Shown: positions 34,123 through 42,916, counted from the stretch's first letter. The stretch: 50,704 nt of DNA from Ruminococcus sp. AM22-13 (GCF_003471165.1 NZ_QRIL01000030.1:1-50704); one strand, 5' to 3'. The notes: a model not told the origin generated them from the sequence alone. Numbers and translations: made by a program.

Positions 34123-34791
34123 TTATGCACCGATCCTGTATCCCACACCCCGGATCGTTTCGATCAGATTTCCTGCCTCGCCAAGTTTCTGGCGCAGGGT
34201 TCTCACATGGACATCCACAGTTCTGGTTTCACCGTCAAAATCATATCCCCATACATGACAAAGAATCTGATTTCTTGTCATAACAAGTCCTTTATTTTCC
34301 AGCAGATACTGAAGAAGTTCAAATTCTTTTCGGGTAAGATCGATCTTTTCTTCCCGGTAACGCACCTCATGACGTCCTACATTCAGATAAAGCTCGTCGT
34401 AATGCAGTTCCCTGTCTTCATTCTGACGGGTACTTCGTCTGAGAACTGCTTTTACTCTGGCAACAAATTCCATCATACCGAAAGGCTTGGTAATGTAATC
34501 ATCGGCTCCGCCTTCCAAACCTTTTACTTTGTCAAATTCCGCTTCTTTTGCAGTAACCATAATCACCGGCACATCCTTTACAGATGGCATACTTTTCAGC
34601 TGTTCCAGAATGGTATAGCCATCATCTCCCGGAAGCATGATATCCAGCAGGATCAGCTCCGGTATCTCTTCTTTCAGTGCTTTCATCAGTTCATTGCCAT
34701 TGCCAAAACCCCTGGCTTTAAATCCTGTTGTTTCCAGTGTATAAATAAGAAGCTCCCTGATATTCCGCTCATCTTCTACACAATAGATCAT
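34123..34791 (-). CDS. phoP: Response regulator PhoP/PhoB-like
   Basis: OmpR-family regulator of 222 residues. The receiver domain has acidic VEDERN, the phospho-acceptor D50 in LLDIMLPGDDG and the lysine in YITKPF. The C-terminal winged helix has LTRKEFELLQYLLENKG, VWGYDFDGETRTVDVHVRTLRQKLG and RGVGYRIG. It is first in the pair with the PhoR-like kinase and has a consensus promoter. The next upstream gene on the same strand encodes a Na/Pi transporter, suggesting phosphate control. Confidence 0.92.
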   Translation of the reverse strand: MIYCVEDERNIRELLIYTLETTGFKARGFGNGNELMKALKEEIPELILLDIMLPGDDGYTILEQLKSMPSVKDVPVIMVTAKEAEFDKVKGLEGGADDYITKPFGMMEFVARVKAVLRRSTRQNEDRELHYDELYLNVGRHEVRYREEKIDLTRKEFELLQYLLENKGLVMTRNQILCHVWGYDFDGETRTVDVHVRTLRQKLGEAGNLIETIRGVGYRIGA

Positions 34792-34852
34792 TCTGCTTTA
34801 CCTCCCCTTTATTTATCACCTGTTTTATCGTCACAAGTGTATTTCTTTTTTC

Positions 34853-34881
34853 AGTATACTTATTTTTTTATCCCTGTACAA
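34853..34881 (-). promoter_or_regulatory. Promoter of phoPR
   Basis: Minus-strand TTGTAC (34876-34881), 17-bp spacer, TATACT (34853-34858), about 60 bp before the phoP ATG. Confidence 0.75.
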
Positions 34882-34913
34882 GTAGATATCCGGCATCTGC
34901 TTCATTTCTTTAA

Positions 34914-34973
34914 AGCAAAAATCCGGCCATTTTCTCTGAAATATCTCTCAGATACTTCAGAGTGCCCGGATTT
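34914..34973 (-). terminator. Terminator upstream of phoPR
   Basis: On the minus strand AAATCCGG (34966-34973) pairs with CCGGATTTTT (34917-34926), with inner CTCTGAA/TTCAGAG pairing, and a T-run follows. It separates the Na/Pi transporter unit from phoPR. Confidence 0.7.
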
Positions 34974-34993
34974 CCTGATCATGCAAATAACAT

Positions 34994-35143
34994 CATCCGT
35001 TACTGTTCACTTCGTTCTCAGTAACGTTGCCAAAATTCATTCCAAATTGCCTGCGGCAATGGAATTTTGGCTTGTATGTCTCGGGATTTTGGCATATTCA
35101 TGCCAAAACACCTCGCGGGATAATGGCATGTGTACAGTAACCA
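34994..35143. repeat. Structured repeat family A, copy 3 (full)
   Basis: Ends GTTACTGTTCAC and GTGTACAGTAAC. Inside are a hairpin GTTACTG/CAGTAAC, a hairpin CCAAAATTCATTCC/GGAATTTTGG, the conserved TTGTATGTCTCGGG, a hairpin TTTTGGCAT/ATGCCAAAA and CACCTCGCGGGATA. Together with the terminator and the phoPR promoter it fills the 370-bp gap between the Na/Pi gene and phoP. Confidence 0.75.
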
Positions 35144-35161
35144 TCATCCATCTGTTTATTT

Positions 35162-36931
35162 TTATGAAAGCTGATATTTGATTCGTGCGTCTTCCAGTTC
35201 ATGATAAAATGTTTCGTCCGGATGGCTCTTGACAATATTCAGATGACTGTGAGTATCATACAGATCTTCATTCACCTGCGTCACACAGACTCCAATATTG
35301 GAACAATGGTCTGCCACACGTTCCAGACAGGTTGTAATGTCTGAAAGGATAAATCCCATCTCTATTGTACATTCACCGTTTCTCAGTCTCTGTACATGAC
35401 GACGTTTCACTTCTTTGGAAAGTTCATCAATCACTTCTTCCAGCGGTTCAATTTTCTCCGCAAGTTTCATATCCTGTTTGTCAAAAACTTCATATGCCGT
35501 ATTTACGATATCTTCTACTGCCTGTCCCAGCACTTCCAGATCTTTCTTTGCATTTTCGGAAAACTTCAGTCCTTTTTCATAAAGCTCCTGTGCTGATTCC
35601 ATAATATTTACAGCATGGTCAGAAATACGTTCAAAATCCCCGATACAGTGAAGCATAATGGAAAGGCTGTGACTGTCTGCTTCTGAAATATCTTTGTGGC
35701 TCAGCTTCACCAGATAAGTTCCCAGTTCATCTTCATAGCGATCAACCTTGGATTCCATGTTTTCCACACGTTCTACGCCTTCTTCACTGTATTTGTCCAC
35801 CAGACTCAGCGCTGTAAACAGTGCATTGTGGGATTCTTCTGCCATTTTTCTTGCTGCATTGCGGCTCTGCTCCACTGCAAATGCCGGTTTCTCCAGGAAA
35901 CGTGGTTCCAGGATCATAAATTCTCTGTCCTCTGCCGAAACAACAACATCCTCTTTTTTGTCCCGGATCGTAAGACAAGCAAGTTTCTCCAGCCCCTTTG
36001 CAAAAGGAAGAAGAATGATCGTTGCAGTAACATTAAATACACTGTGGATAACAGCAATTCCTGCCGGTGTTGCAGCCTGATGGAAGAAAGAAAATCCAAC
36101 AACTGCATTTATAAGATAGAAAACAGTCATAAAGATAACTGTACCGATCAGGTTGAAATACAGATGTACTGCTGCTGCACGTTTTGCATTCTTCTTGGCT
36201 CCGATTGCAGAAAGGATTGCAGTAATACAGGTTCCGATGTTCTGTCCCATAATGATCGGGATTGCTGCACTGAACGGTACTGCACCTGTAAGACACAGGG
36301 CCTGCAGAATACCTACGGATGCAGAAGAGGACTGGATCACTGCAGTAAGAAGGGCACCTGCTACAACGCCTAACAACGGATTTGAGAATTTAAGTAACAG
36401 ATTTGTAAATTCCGGTACTTCTGCAAGGGGTTTTACAGCAGAACTCATCATATCCATACCGTACATCAGGATTGCAAAACCAATAAAAATTGTTCCGATA
36501 TCTTTCTTCTTTGAATCATTGATAAACAAAATAAAAATCACACCAACGATCGCAAGCACAGGGGAAAATGATGTTGGTTTAAACATCTGAATGATAAAAT
36601 TGTCACTCTGTATTCCTGTCAGGCTTAAGATCCAGGAAGTGATTGTGGTACCGATATTGGCACCCATGATCACTCCTACTGCCTGTGATAATTTCATGAT
36701 CCCTGAATTTACAAAACCTACTACCATAACAGTCGTAGCTGAAGATGACTGGATCACTGCTGTTACTCCTGCTCCCAAAAGTACTGCTTTTATCGGATTT
36801 GAAGTAAGATTTTCAAGAATCTTCTCCAGCTTTCCGCCGGAAACCTTCGCAAGACCATCTCCCATTGCATTCATACCATACAAAAATAATGCAAGGCCTC
36901 CGATCAATGTTAATATACTGAATAAATCCAT
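35162..36931 (-). CDS. Na/Pi cotransporter family protein with PhoU-like domain
   Basis: 589 residues. The N-terminal about 310 residues form an SLC34-type sodium-phosphate transporter with the inverted-repeat signature QSSSATT (about 61-67) and a second QSSSASVG (about 200). The C-terminal part (about 350-560) is helical and PhoU-like, with LHCIGDFERISDHAVNI and ITTCLERVADHCSNIG metal-binding-type blocks. AGGAG precedes the ATG. It lies upstream of phoPR, and a candidate PHO box array is found 140-180 bp before its start. Import of phosphate at the membrane is the likely role. Confidence 0.93.
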   Translation of the reverse strand: MDLFSILTLIGGLALFLYGMNAMGDGLAKVSGGKLEKILENLTSNPIKAVLLGAGVTAVIQSSSATTVMVVGFVNSGIMKLSQAVGVIMGANIGTTITSWILSLTGIQSDNFIIQMFKPTSFSPVLAIVGVIFILFINDSKKKDIGTIFIGFAILMYGMDMMSSAVKPLAEVPEFTNLLLKFSNPLLGVVAGALLTAVIQSSSASVGILQALCLTGAVPFSAAIPIIMGQNIGTCITAILSAIGAKKNAKRAAAVHLYFNLIGTVIFMTVFYLINAVVGFSFFHQAATPAGIAVIHSVFNVTATIILLPFAKGLEKLACLTIRDKKEDVVVSAEDREFMILEPRFLEKPAFAVEQSRNAARKMAEESHNALFTALSLVDKYSEEGVERVENMESKVDRYEDELGTYLVKLSHKDISEADSHSLSIMLHCIGDFERISDHAVNIMESAQELYEKGLKFSENAKKDLEVLGQAVEDIVNTAYEVFDKQDMKLAEKIEPLEEVIDELSKEVKRRHVQRLRNGECTIEMGFILSDITTCLERVADHCSNIGVCVTQVNEDLYDTHSHLNIVKSHPDETFYHELEDARIKYQLS

Positions 36932-37069
36932 GATTATTCTCCTTTTCCCTTTTCATAAGTATACGGTTATTTACTTTCTGCCATCTGCTGGCAGTCTCAG
37001 ACATGTGCAGGTATATATATGTTTTTTGTGATACATATCCCTGACTTGTTTCTCATCATAACCATACTT

Positions 37070-37108
37070 TGTAAAATCATCCCCATGAGAATGTTAAATC
37101 CATGTAAA
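37070..37108 (-). promoter_or_regulatory. Candidate PHO box array upstream of the Na/Pi gene
   Basis: Minus-strand hexamers TTTACA (37103-37108), TTAACA (37092-37097) and TTTACA (37070-37075) lie on an 11-bp grid; the 37081 position is the only non-matching step. PhoP of Bacillus subtilis binds TT(A/C)ACA-type repeats with about this period. The -10 element that would go with it is not clear. Confidence 0.55.
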
Positions 37109-37176
37109 ATTTCCAGTCATCCTATTCATTCTATGCAAAGTTCCCATAAATCCATCCGCATTGTTAATATAAAAAT

Positions 37177-37238
37177 AAAAAGAACCATTGCAAGAGATAT
37201 GACACTAACCGGTGTTCATCTCTTACAATAGTTCTTTT
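37177..37238 (-). terminator. Terminator of greA
   Basis: AAAGAAC-ATTG-AAGAGAT pairs with ATCTCTT-CAAT-GTTCTTT with few mismatches and a 20-nt apical region, followed on the minus strand by TTTTTATTTTTAT. Confidence 0.85.
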
Positions 37239-37273
37239 ATCAATCTGGATTCTGTATTTCGACAGTATTATTA

Positions 37274-37774
37274 TCAGAATCCGCGGATTTCTTCATCTTC
37301 GGAACCGGTCTTATCAATAGAACGGATTTCCAGGAAGTAACTGTAATTATCATTTACCTTTACTTCCACTCTGTCTCCAACCTTATGACCTTTTAATGCC
37401 ATACCAATGGGAGATTCAATGCTGATGCGGTTTTCCATGGAGTTTCCTCTTATGGAAGTTACCAGCTTATATTTCTCAATCTCATCGTCTTCCTCGAAAT
37501 ATACCTCTACAATATCGTCCATTCCAACTTCATCGTCTTTGGAATCATCAGAAACAATGGTCGCTGTTTTCAGCATATTCTCAAGATAACGGATACGGCT
37601 TTCATTCTGATTCTTATGCTTCTTAGCCGCATAATACTCAAAATTCTCACTCAGATCCCCCTGGGCTCTGGCTTCCTTTACAGCTTCTATTGCCTCTTTT
37701 CGTACAACCAGCTTGCGGTGGTCGATCTCCTGCTGAATTTTCTCAACATCCTTCTGTGTAAGCTTTTCTCTCAT
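37274..37774 (-). CDS. greA: Transcription elongation factor GreA
   Basis: Stimulates transcript cleavage by backtracked RNA polymerase. The 166 residues form an N-terminal coiled coil with the tip region AQGDLSENFEYYAAK and a C-terminal FKBP-like domain with MDDIVEVYFEEDDEIEKY and SPIGMALKGHKVGDRVEV. GGGAG precedes the ATG. It starts 15 bp after the stop of the GTPase-NYN fusion gene, so the two are probably co-transcribed. That links a transcription-rescue factor with a putative ribosome-acting nuclease. Confidence 0.93.
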   Translation of the reverse strand: MREKLTQKDVEKIQQEIDHRKLVVRKEAIEAVKEARAQGDLSENFEYYAAKKHKNQNESRIRYLENMLKTATIVSDDSKDDEVGMDDIVEVYFEEDDEIEKYKLVTSIRGNSMENRISIESPIGMALKGHKVGDRVEVKVNDNYSYFLEIRSIDKTGSEDEEIRGF

Positions 37775-37789
37775 GACTGCATCTCCCTT

Positions 37790-40528
37790 TTACTGTTTTT
37801 CAAGTCGTTTCTCTTTCATATATTGTGCCATCTCATCAGAAATATTGTCAATCAGATAATTCTTACTGCTCTGACGTTTCTCATGCCATTGCTGGCGGAT
37901 CTGGTTTTCTGTAGCTTTTATTTCGTCACGAAGACCTCTGGCAGACATACGGTGAGCACCCTGTCCCATGATAATGATCTGCTCCAGTCCATCGGAGGTA
38001 GCTACCGTTACCTGGTTTTCACGGCCGATCTTATGGACCGTTTTCTCGATATACTGATCTGCTGTCTCAGCTTCTTTGGTGTAGACTACATGGATGTTAT
38101 GATAAGTGATCACTTCCTCTGCATGGCCTTCTATCTTATAAGCGTCAAATACAAGAATTAACGTACATTTCTTAAAGCCCTGATAGTTGCTCAGGATATC
38201 CATCAGTTTTGTCTGAGCTGCATGGAGATTTGCATCTGCCAGCTCTTTTAAATCTTCCCAGGCATAGATGATGTTGTAACCATCTACAAGAAGATATTCT
38301 TTTTCTTTCTTCTTAGCAGAAGAACTGTTACGATAATAACTACCGCTGTCGGATTTTGAAGAAAATGTTCGTTTAAACTGTGGTTCTTTGTAACGCTTGA
38401 CCGGTCCGAATGTACGCTCGAAAATGGCTTTCAGCTCTTCTTCATCCTCATAGCTTCCTACGCCGGCATTTCTGGGTGGACGATAACCCGAATCTGTCTG
38501 ATTGTTACTATTCCTGTTTCCTGCTATACTTTCTTCGCTATCCGGTATGGTACTTCCCAGCTCAGACTCGTCAATCCCTTCTAAGTGCATATAATCCTCT
38601 ACTTCATACCATGGCACCACAAATCCTGCTCCATGAGCACAGAATACAGAACCTGTAGGATTGTCCAGGTCACGTTCGGAATCATATCCAATCTCCGCTA
38701 CAATCTCATCCTGATTCTGACATGGTGCATAGCCCTTTAATGAACAGAATAATCTGCCACGTCCCTTTGTATAGGATGTTACCTGGGCTTGATAATCTCG
38801 CATCATTGATACAGGTGCACTGCCTTTCAGAACCATCATATCATCCTCATCTGCTTCCGGCTGCTGGAAGGTTCCATTCATTTTCTGAATGTCAGTCATA
38901 GCACGCCCGATCATATCTCCCGGAATCTCAAGTCTGAACTCATAATATGGCTCAAGCAGAACACTCTTTGCTTTCTTTAATCCCTGACGCACAGCCCTGT
39001 ACGTCGCCTGCCGGAAATCGCCTCCCTCTGTGTGTTTCAGATGGGCGCGTCCTGTAATCAGTGTGATCTGCATATCTGTGATGGGAGAACCGGTTAATAC
39101 TCCCGGGTGCTCCCTTTCTTCCAGATGAGTCAGAATCAGACGCTGCCAGTTACGGTCCAGCACATCCTCACTGCATGCAGTAAAAAACTGCAGACCGCTT
39201 CCCGGTTCTCCCGGTTCCAGAAGCAAGTGTACTTCTGCATAATGACGCAGCGGCTCAAAATGACCTACACCTTCTACCGGCTCTGAAATCGTTTCTTTAT
39301 ATACGATATTTCCTGTTCCAAACTCTACTGCTACATGGAAACGCTCCCAGATCAGATGTTTTAATATCTCAATCTGAACCTCACCCATCAGCATGGCATG
39401 GATTTCTCCAAGCTGTTCATTCCATACAATATGAAGCTCCGGTTCCTCCTCTTCCAGCTCTTTGAGTTTCTTAAGCATCTGGTGAACATCACAGTCCTCG
39501 GGAAGCAGAATTCTGTAGTTAAGAACAGGTTCCAGAACCGGCATCTCGGATTCCTGCTCTATTCCAAATCCCTGTCCTGGATGTGTCTGGGAAAGACCTG
39601 TCACTGCACAGATAGTTCCTGCAGGTGCCTCCTTTGCAAGCTCAAATTTCGCACCGGAATAGATACGGATCTGATCCGCTTTCTCTGTATCTGTCAGAAG
39701 TTCCTTTACCTTCAATGTTCCACCAGTGATTTTCATGTAGCTTAAGCGATTTCCCTGATCATCTCTGGCAATCTTAAATACTTTTGCCCCAAATTCGGAC
39801 GGATACTCTGGTGTAAGGCAATACTTTTCCAGACCATGCAGGAATTCTTCCACACCCGTCATCTTCAAGGCAGAGCCGAAGAAGCAGGGGAAAAGCTTCC
39901 GGTCTTTGATTACTTTTTGGATGTCTTCCGTGGAAATTTCTTCTGTTTCTAAGTATTTCTCCAGCAGTTCTTCATCACAAACAGAGACTTCTTCCATGAA
40001 TTGTGCATGTAATTCTTTTATCTCACCTTCTGCCAATGTTTCATCAGATGCCTTCTCCCATGTAAAGTCCACACAGTTGTCATTTAATCTCTTTTTTAAC
40101 TCTGCAAGAAGTTTCTCTTTATCTGTTCCTTCCTGATCCATTTTATTGATAAAAAGAAATGTTGGAATCTGATATCTTGTCAGAAGCCTCCATAATGTCA
40201 TGGTATGTCCCTGCACACCATCTGCTCCATTAATCACAAGGATCGCATAGTCCAGAACCTGTAACGTTCTCTCCATTTCCGCGGAGAAATCCACATGCCC
40301 CGGCGTATCCAGCAAAGTTATCCCCCTGTTCCCCAGTTCAAACTCTGCCTGTTTGGAAAAGATTGTAATTCCACGTTCTCTCTCAAGGTTATACGTGTCC
40401 AGATACGCATCTTTATGATCCACACGCCCCAGCTTACGAATCTTTCCCGTTAAATATAAAATCCCCTCCGACAACGTAGTCTTACCAGCATCTACGTGCG
40501 CAAGGATACCAACAACCAGTTTCTCCAT
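37790..40528 (-). CDS. Tet(M)-like translational GTPase fused to a Rae1/YacP-type NYN endonuclease
   Basis: 912 residues. Residues 1-650 form a full EF-G/Tet(M)-like GTPase: AHVDAGKT (10-17), RGITI (52-56), DTPGH (74-78), NKMD (128-131), with domains II-V following. Residues 651-742 are a polar linker. Residues 743-912 closely resemble B. subtilis YacP/Rae1, a ribosome-associated nuclease that cleaves mRNA in the A site: LLVDGYNIIYAW (D749), FDAYK (D795), ETADQYIE (D824), ATSDGLEQ (D846) and GQGAHRMSARGL. In Tet(M) the loop YSPVSTPADFR reaches the drug pocket; here it is HLKHTEGGDFR (496-506). Tetracycline resistance is therefore doubtful. The fused function is inference. It is followed by greA. 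Confidence 0.9.
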   Translation of the reverse strand: MEKLVVGILAHVDAGKTTLSEGILYLTGKIRKLGRVDHKDAYLDTYNLERERGITIFSKQAEFELGNRGITLLDTPGHVDFSAEMERTLQVLDYAILVINGADGVQGHTMTLWRLLTRYQIPTFLFINKMDQEGTDKEKLLAELKKRLNDNCVDFTWEKASDETLAEGEIKELHAQFMEEVSVCDEELLEKYLETEEISTEDIQKVIKDRKLFPCFFGSALKMTGVEEFLHGLEKYCLTPEYPSEFGAKVFKIARDDQGNRLSYMKITGGTLKVKELLTDTEKADQIRIYSGAKFELAKEAPAGTICAVTGLSQTHPGQGFGIEQESEMPVLEPVLNYRILLPEDCDVHQMLKKLKELEEEEPELHIVWNEQLGEIHAMLMGEVQIEILKHLIWERFHVAVEFGTGNIVYKETISEPVEGVGHFEPLRHYAEVHLLLEPGEPGSGLQFFTACSEDVLDRNWQRLILTHLEEREHPGVLTGSPITDMQITLITGRAHLKHTEGGDFRQATYRAVRQGLKKAKSVLLEPYYEFRLEIPGDMIGRAMTDIQKMNGTFQQPEADEDDMMVLKGSAPVSMMRDYQAQVTSYTKGRGRLFCSLKGYAPCQNQDEIVAEIGYDSERDLDNPTGSVFCAHGAGFVVPWYEVEDYMHLEGIDESELGSTIPDSEESIAGNRNSNNQTDSGYRPPRNAGVGSYEDEEELKAIFERTFGPVKRYKEPQFKRTFSSKSDSGSYYRNSSSAKKKEKEYLLVDGYNIIYAWEDLKELADANLHAAQTKLMDILSNYQGFKKCTLILVFDAYKIEGHAEEVITYHNIHVVYTKEAETADQYIEKTVHKIGRENQVTVATSDGLEQIIIMGQGAHRMSARGLRDEIKATENQIRQQWHEKRQSSKNYLIDNISDEMAQYMKEKRLEKQ

Positions 40529-40599
40529 TGTAGTTAAAAACTCCTTTTTCTTTATGAGTCGCTGTCTCTTTCATAAATAACTTTTAAATAAAATTCCCC

Positions 40600-40620
40600 T
40601 GTTAAAATACAATTTTAACA
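40600..40620. promoter_or_regulatory. 9-bp inverted repeat upstream of the GTPase-NYN gene
   Basis: TGTTAAAAT and ATTTTAACA with a 3-bp spacer. On the minus strand the outer arm contains TAAAAT, a possible -10, so a regulator could block it. It lies about 70 bp before the ATG. Confidence 0.4.
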
Positions 40621-40662
40621 CAATGATAAAGAGAAATCCATTGTAGTTCTGCCTTTAAATAC

Positions 40663-40698
40663 AAAAAGAGCCTGCAACCGTCATAAATGCAGGCCCTT
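40663..40698 (-). terminator. Terminator of the btu/CGGC operon
   Basis: On the minus strand AAAGGGCCTGCA pairs with TGCAGGCTCTTT (one mismatch), with an 11-nt loop and TTTTTGT after it. Confidence 0.85.
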
Positions 40699-40713
40699 TC
40701 TAATCATTTTATT

Positions 40714-41067
40714 CTATTCTTTATGCGTCCCTCTTATAACTTTAATTCCACGTTCTTCTAACATCTCACAGATCTGTGTCATCCTCGGACATTCATGTTT
40801 CCCATCTGAAAGGCGACAGACGCCTACATGAATAATGTTGATCTTCTCATTAACCAGTTTGTCTATCTTTTCCAGAATTCCCTTGTCCTCTGCAGGTTCT
40901 GTTGGATTTGCGTTTTTGCATCCGTTGCAGGTCATAAATGCTGTCAGGTAAGTGTCCTCAGGATAATCCTGAAAGAAATCAGTTCTGTTCTGAAAGGCTG
41001 ACAGGCAACCTACTCTGGCACATACCGCGTTAGAGTGAAGACATGTTAAAATCCCAATCTTGTTCAT
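40714..41067 (-). CDS. CGGC domain-containing protein
   Basis: Small cysteine-rich cytosolic protein of 117 residues. Cysteines are arranged as GILTCLHSNAVCARVGC, FMTCNGC and GVCRLSDGKHECPRM, the pattern of the CGGC family, which is thought to bind metal. The ATG at 41065-41067 is preceded by GAGG at 6 bp. The gene starts within 9 bp of the btuD stop and shares its operon, so it may act in corrinoid or metal handling. No enzymatic role is known. Confidence 0.82.
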   Translation of the reverse strand: MNKIGILTCLHSNAVCARVGCLSAFQNRTDFFQDYPEDTYLTAFMTCNGCKNANPTEPAEDKGILEKIDKLVNEKINIIHVGVCRLSDGKHECPRMTQICEMLEERGIKVIRGTHKE

Positions 41068-41075
41068 CTTTTTCC

Positions 41076-41831
41076 TCACAAAAACAAAATATGCATTTTC
41101 CCAAGACTATCATATACAACTTCCGCTTCTACCTTATAAATTCTACGGATCAGTTCAGGAGTGAGTACTTCCTGTGGAGTTCCATAGCTTTCCAGTACCC
41201 CATCTTTCAGCACATAAATCTTATCGCAGTACGCCGCAGCAATATTCAGGTCATGAATAGCGGAAATAACTGTCACATTCAACTTCTTTACCAGTTCCAT
41301 CAGCATGATCTGATGTGTAATGTCCAGGTGGTTCGTCGGCTCGTCAAGGATCAAGGCAGGTGTCTGCTGTGCCAGTGCCCTTGCCAGAATTACTCTCTGC
41401 TGTTCTCCACCTGAAAGAGTCGAGAATGTGCGGTCTGCAAACGCCTCCATCTGCACCGTTCTCAATGCTTCATCCACAATCTGATAATCTTTCGCATTAT
41501 CTCGTTCCAGTGTTTTTTTATGTGGTGCACGTCCCATAAGGACAACCTCTCGCACTGTGAAATCAAAATTGTAGTAATTATGCTGTGCCACAACCGCCAT
41601 TTTCCTTGCAGAACTCTTGACGCTCATGGAATGAAGTTCCTCTCCATCCAGATAAACAGCACCTGCATCTGGCTTCAGAATACGGTAGATACATTTTAAC
41701 AACGTCGACTTTCCGCTTCCATTTGGCCCGATGATTCCTACCAGTTCTTTGTCCTGTGACTCTATGGAAATGCCTTTTAATATCTGTCGGGCGTGAAATC
41801 CAACCTGAATATCTTTTGTAGTAATCTTCAT
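41076..41831 (-). CDS. btuD: Corrinoid/siderophore ABC transporter ATP-binding protein
   Basis: 251-residue FecE/BtuD-type ATPase. Walker A GPNGSGKST is near residue 34, the Q loop VVAQHNYYNFDFT follows, the signature is LSGGEQQRV, Walker B is LILDEPTNHLD and the switch histidine is in AIHDLN. It overlaps the permease gene by 1 bp. Assignment to corrinoid uptake rather than iron rests on the cobalamin riboswitch that leads the operon. Confidence 0.88.
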   Translation of the reverse strand: MKITTKDIQVGFHARQILKGISIESQDKELVGIIGPNGSGKSTLLKCIYRILKPDAGAVYLDGEELHSMSVKSSARKMAVVAQHNYYNFDFTVREVVLMGRAPHKKTLERDNAKDYQIVDEALRTVQMEAFADRTFSTLSGGEQQRVILARALAQQTPALILDEPTNHLDITHQIMLMELVKKLNVTVISAIHDLNIAAAYCDKIYVLKDGVLESYGTPQEVLTPELIRRIYKVEAEVVYDSLGKMHILFL

Positions 41832-42916
41832 TACTTGCTACCTCCAAATCCATAGGATTTCCGCACAAGCAGATAAATAAAGCATGGAGCACCGATAATT
41901 GATACCAGCACACCAATCGGCATCTCAGAATTCTTCAGGATCACACGACATGCCACATCACACCAGATCAGAAAAGACGCGCCAAGAAGTGCGCTCAGTG
42001 GAAGTAATCTTCTGTGGTCAGTTCCAAACAGAATTCTGACTACATGAGGAATCACAAGTCCTACAAATCCAATCACGCCAGCACAATATACGGCAAATCC
42101 AATCATCACAGAAGCAACAATCAGGTAAAATGTTCTCAATCTGTGTAAATCTGTTCCAAGTGTGATAGAAACTTCATCTCCCAGAAGCATCAGATTCAGG
42201 TTTCGATACTGCGTCCAGAAGATGACCACACATATCAGAGTAACCGGAAGCATCACACCTACTCTGGCCCAGCTTGCCCCTGCAAGACTTCCCATGCTCC
42301 ATTTCATAACTTCCGTAGCTGCATTTTTGTCATTCGTAATGTAAATAACAAAATTTGAAAAAGCAGAGCACACCGCACTGACCGCCATTCCGGCAAGGAT
42401 CAGCTTAGCTGATGTTGCCTTTCCTCCCATATTTGCAATAGCAATAACTGCAAAGGAGGTGATCATCGCGCCAATAAAAGCAGTAACTCCGACAGAGTTT
42501 CCACCAAGAAAGCTTCCGATTCCAAGCATGATCGCCAATGTTGCACCAAGAGATGCACCGGATGAAATACCAAGTACATACGGATCTGCCAGCGGGTTCT
42601 GCACGATTGCCTGCATTACTACGCCACATACAGAAAGAGCCATTCCAACTGCCAGAGCCAACAGGACTCTGGGCAGTCGGATCAGCCATACAACATCGTG
42701 AATTGCACCTTCTGCATAGGCAGACAGACTTTTTATATGAAATAATTTATAAACAATGACACTGTACACATCCTTCAGCGACAGATCAGCATTACCAAAA
42801 GTAATCGCCGCAAGTATGGAAAAAATAAGAAATCCGGCAAGCCCGATGAGGACTGCCACATACATGGATGCTCTGAACACATTGCCTTTTTTTGTCTGTG
42901 AAACCTGTTCTTTCAC
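41831..42916 (-). CDS. btuC: Corrinoid/siderophore ABC transporter permease (FecCD family)
   Basis: 361-residue membrane protein with about ten predicted spans. FecCD family blocks are present: RLPRVLLALAVGMALSVCG near residue 75, NPLADPYVLGISSGASLGA, and the C-terminal VGLVIPHVVRILFGTDHRRLLP coupling region. It is followed directly by the ATPase and preceded at 14 bp by the binding-protein gene. Confidence 0.9.
   Translation of the reverse strand: MKEQVSQTKKGNVFRASMYVAVLIGLAGFLIFSILAAITFGNADLSLKDVYSVIVYKLFHIKSLSAYAEGAIHDVVWLIRLPRVLLALAVGMALSVCGVVMQAIVQNPLADPYVLGISSGASLGATLAIMLGIGSFLGGNSVGVTAFIGAMITSFAVIAIANMGGKATSAKLILAGMAVSAVCSAFSNFVIYITNDKNAATEVMKWSMGSLAGASWARVGVMLPVTLICVVIFWTQYRNLNLMLLGDEVSITLGTDLHRLRTFYLIVASVMIGFAVYCAGVIGFVGLVIPHVVRILFGTDHRRLLPLSALLGASFLIWCDVACRVILKNSEMPIGVLVSIIGAPCFIYLLVRKSYGFGGSK

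Larger units (their letters stand above)
36932..37273. other. Intergenic region Na/Pi gene-greA, no gene seen
   Basis: The 342 bp contain the greA terminator (37177-37238), a PHO box-like array (37070-37108), and nearer the Na/Pi gene a TATACT (36958-36963) with a CTGCCA/TGGCAG inverted repeat about 25 bp upstream. No protein-like frame was seen. Confidence 0.6.

Noticed and set aside
34066..35181. 371-codon open frame on the plus strand
   Set aside because: It runs antisense to phoP, which has every response-regulator motif, and its product is compositionally odd with no family features.
36153..37031. Two plus-strand frames of about 145 codons
   Set aside because: Both are antisense shadows of the Na/Pi transporter gene, with hydrophobic bias that mirrors the real protein.
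37790..40528. Simple label as tetracycline resistance protein
   Set aside because: The Tet loop is not conserved and a nuclease domain is attached, so resistance is not supported by sequence alone.
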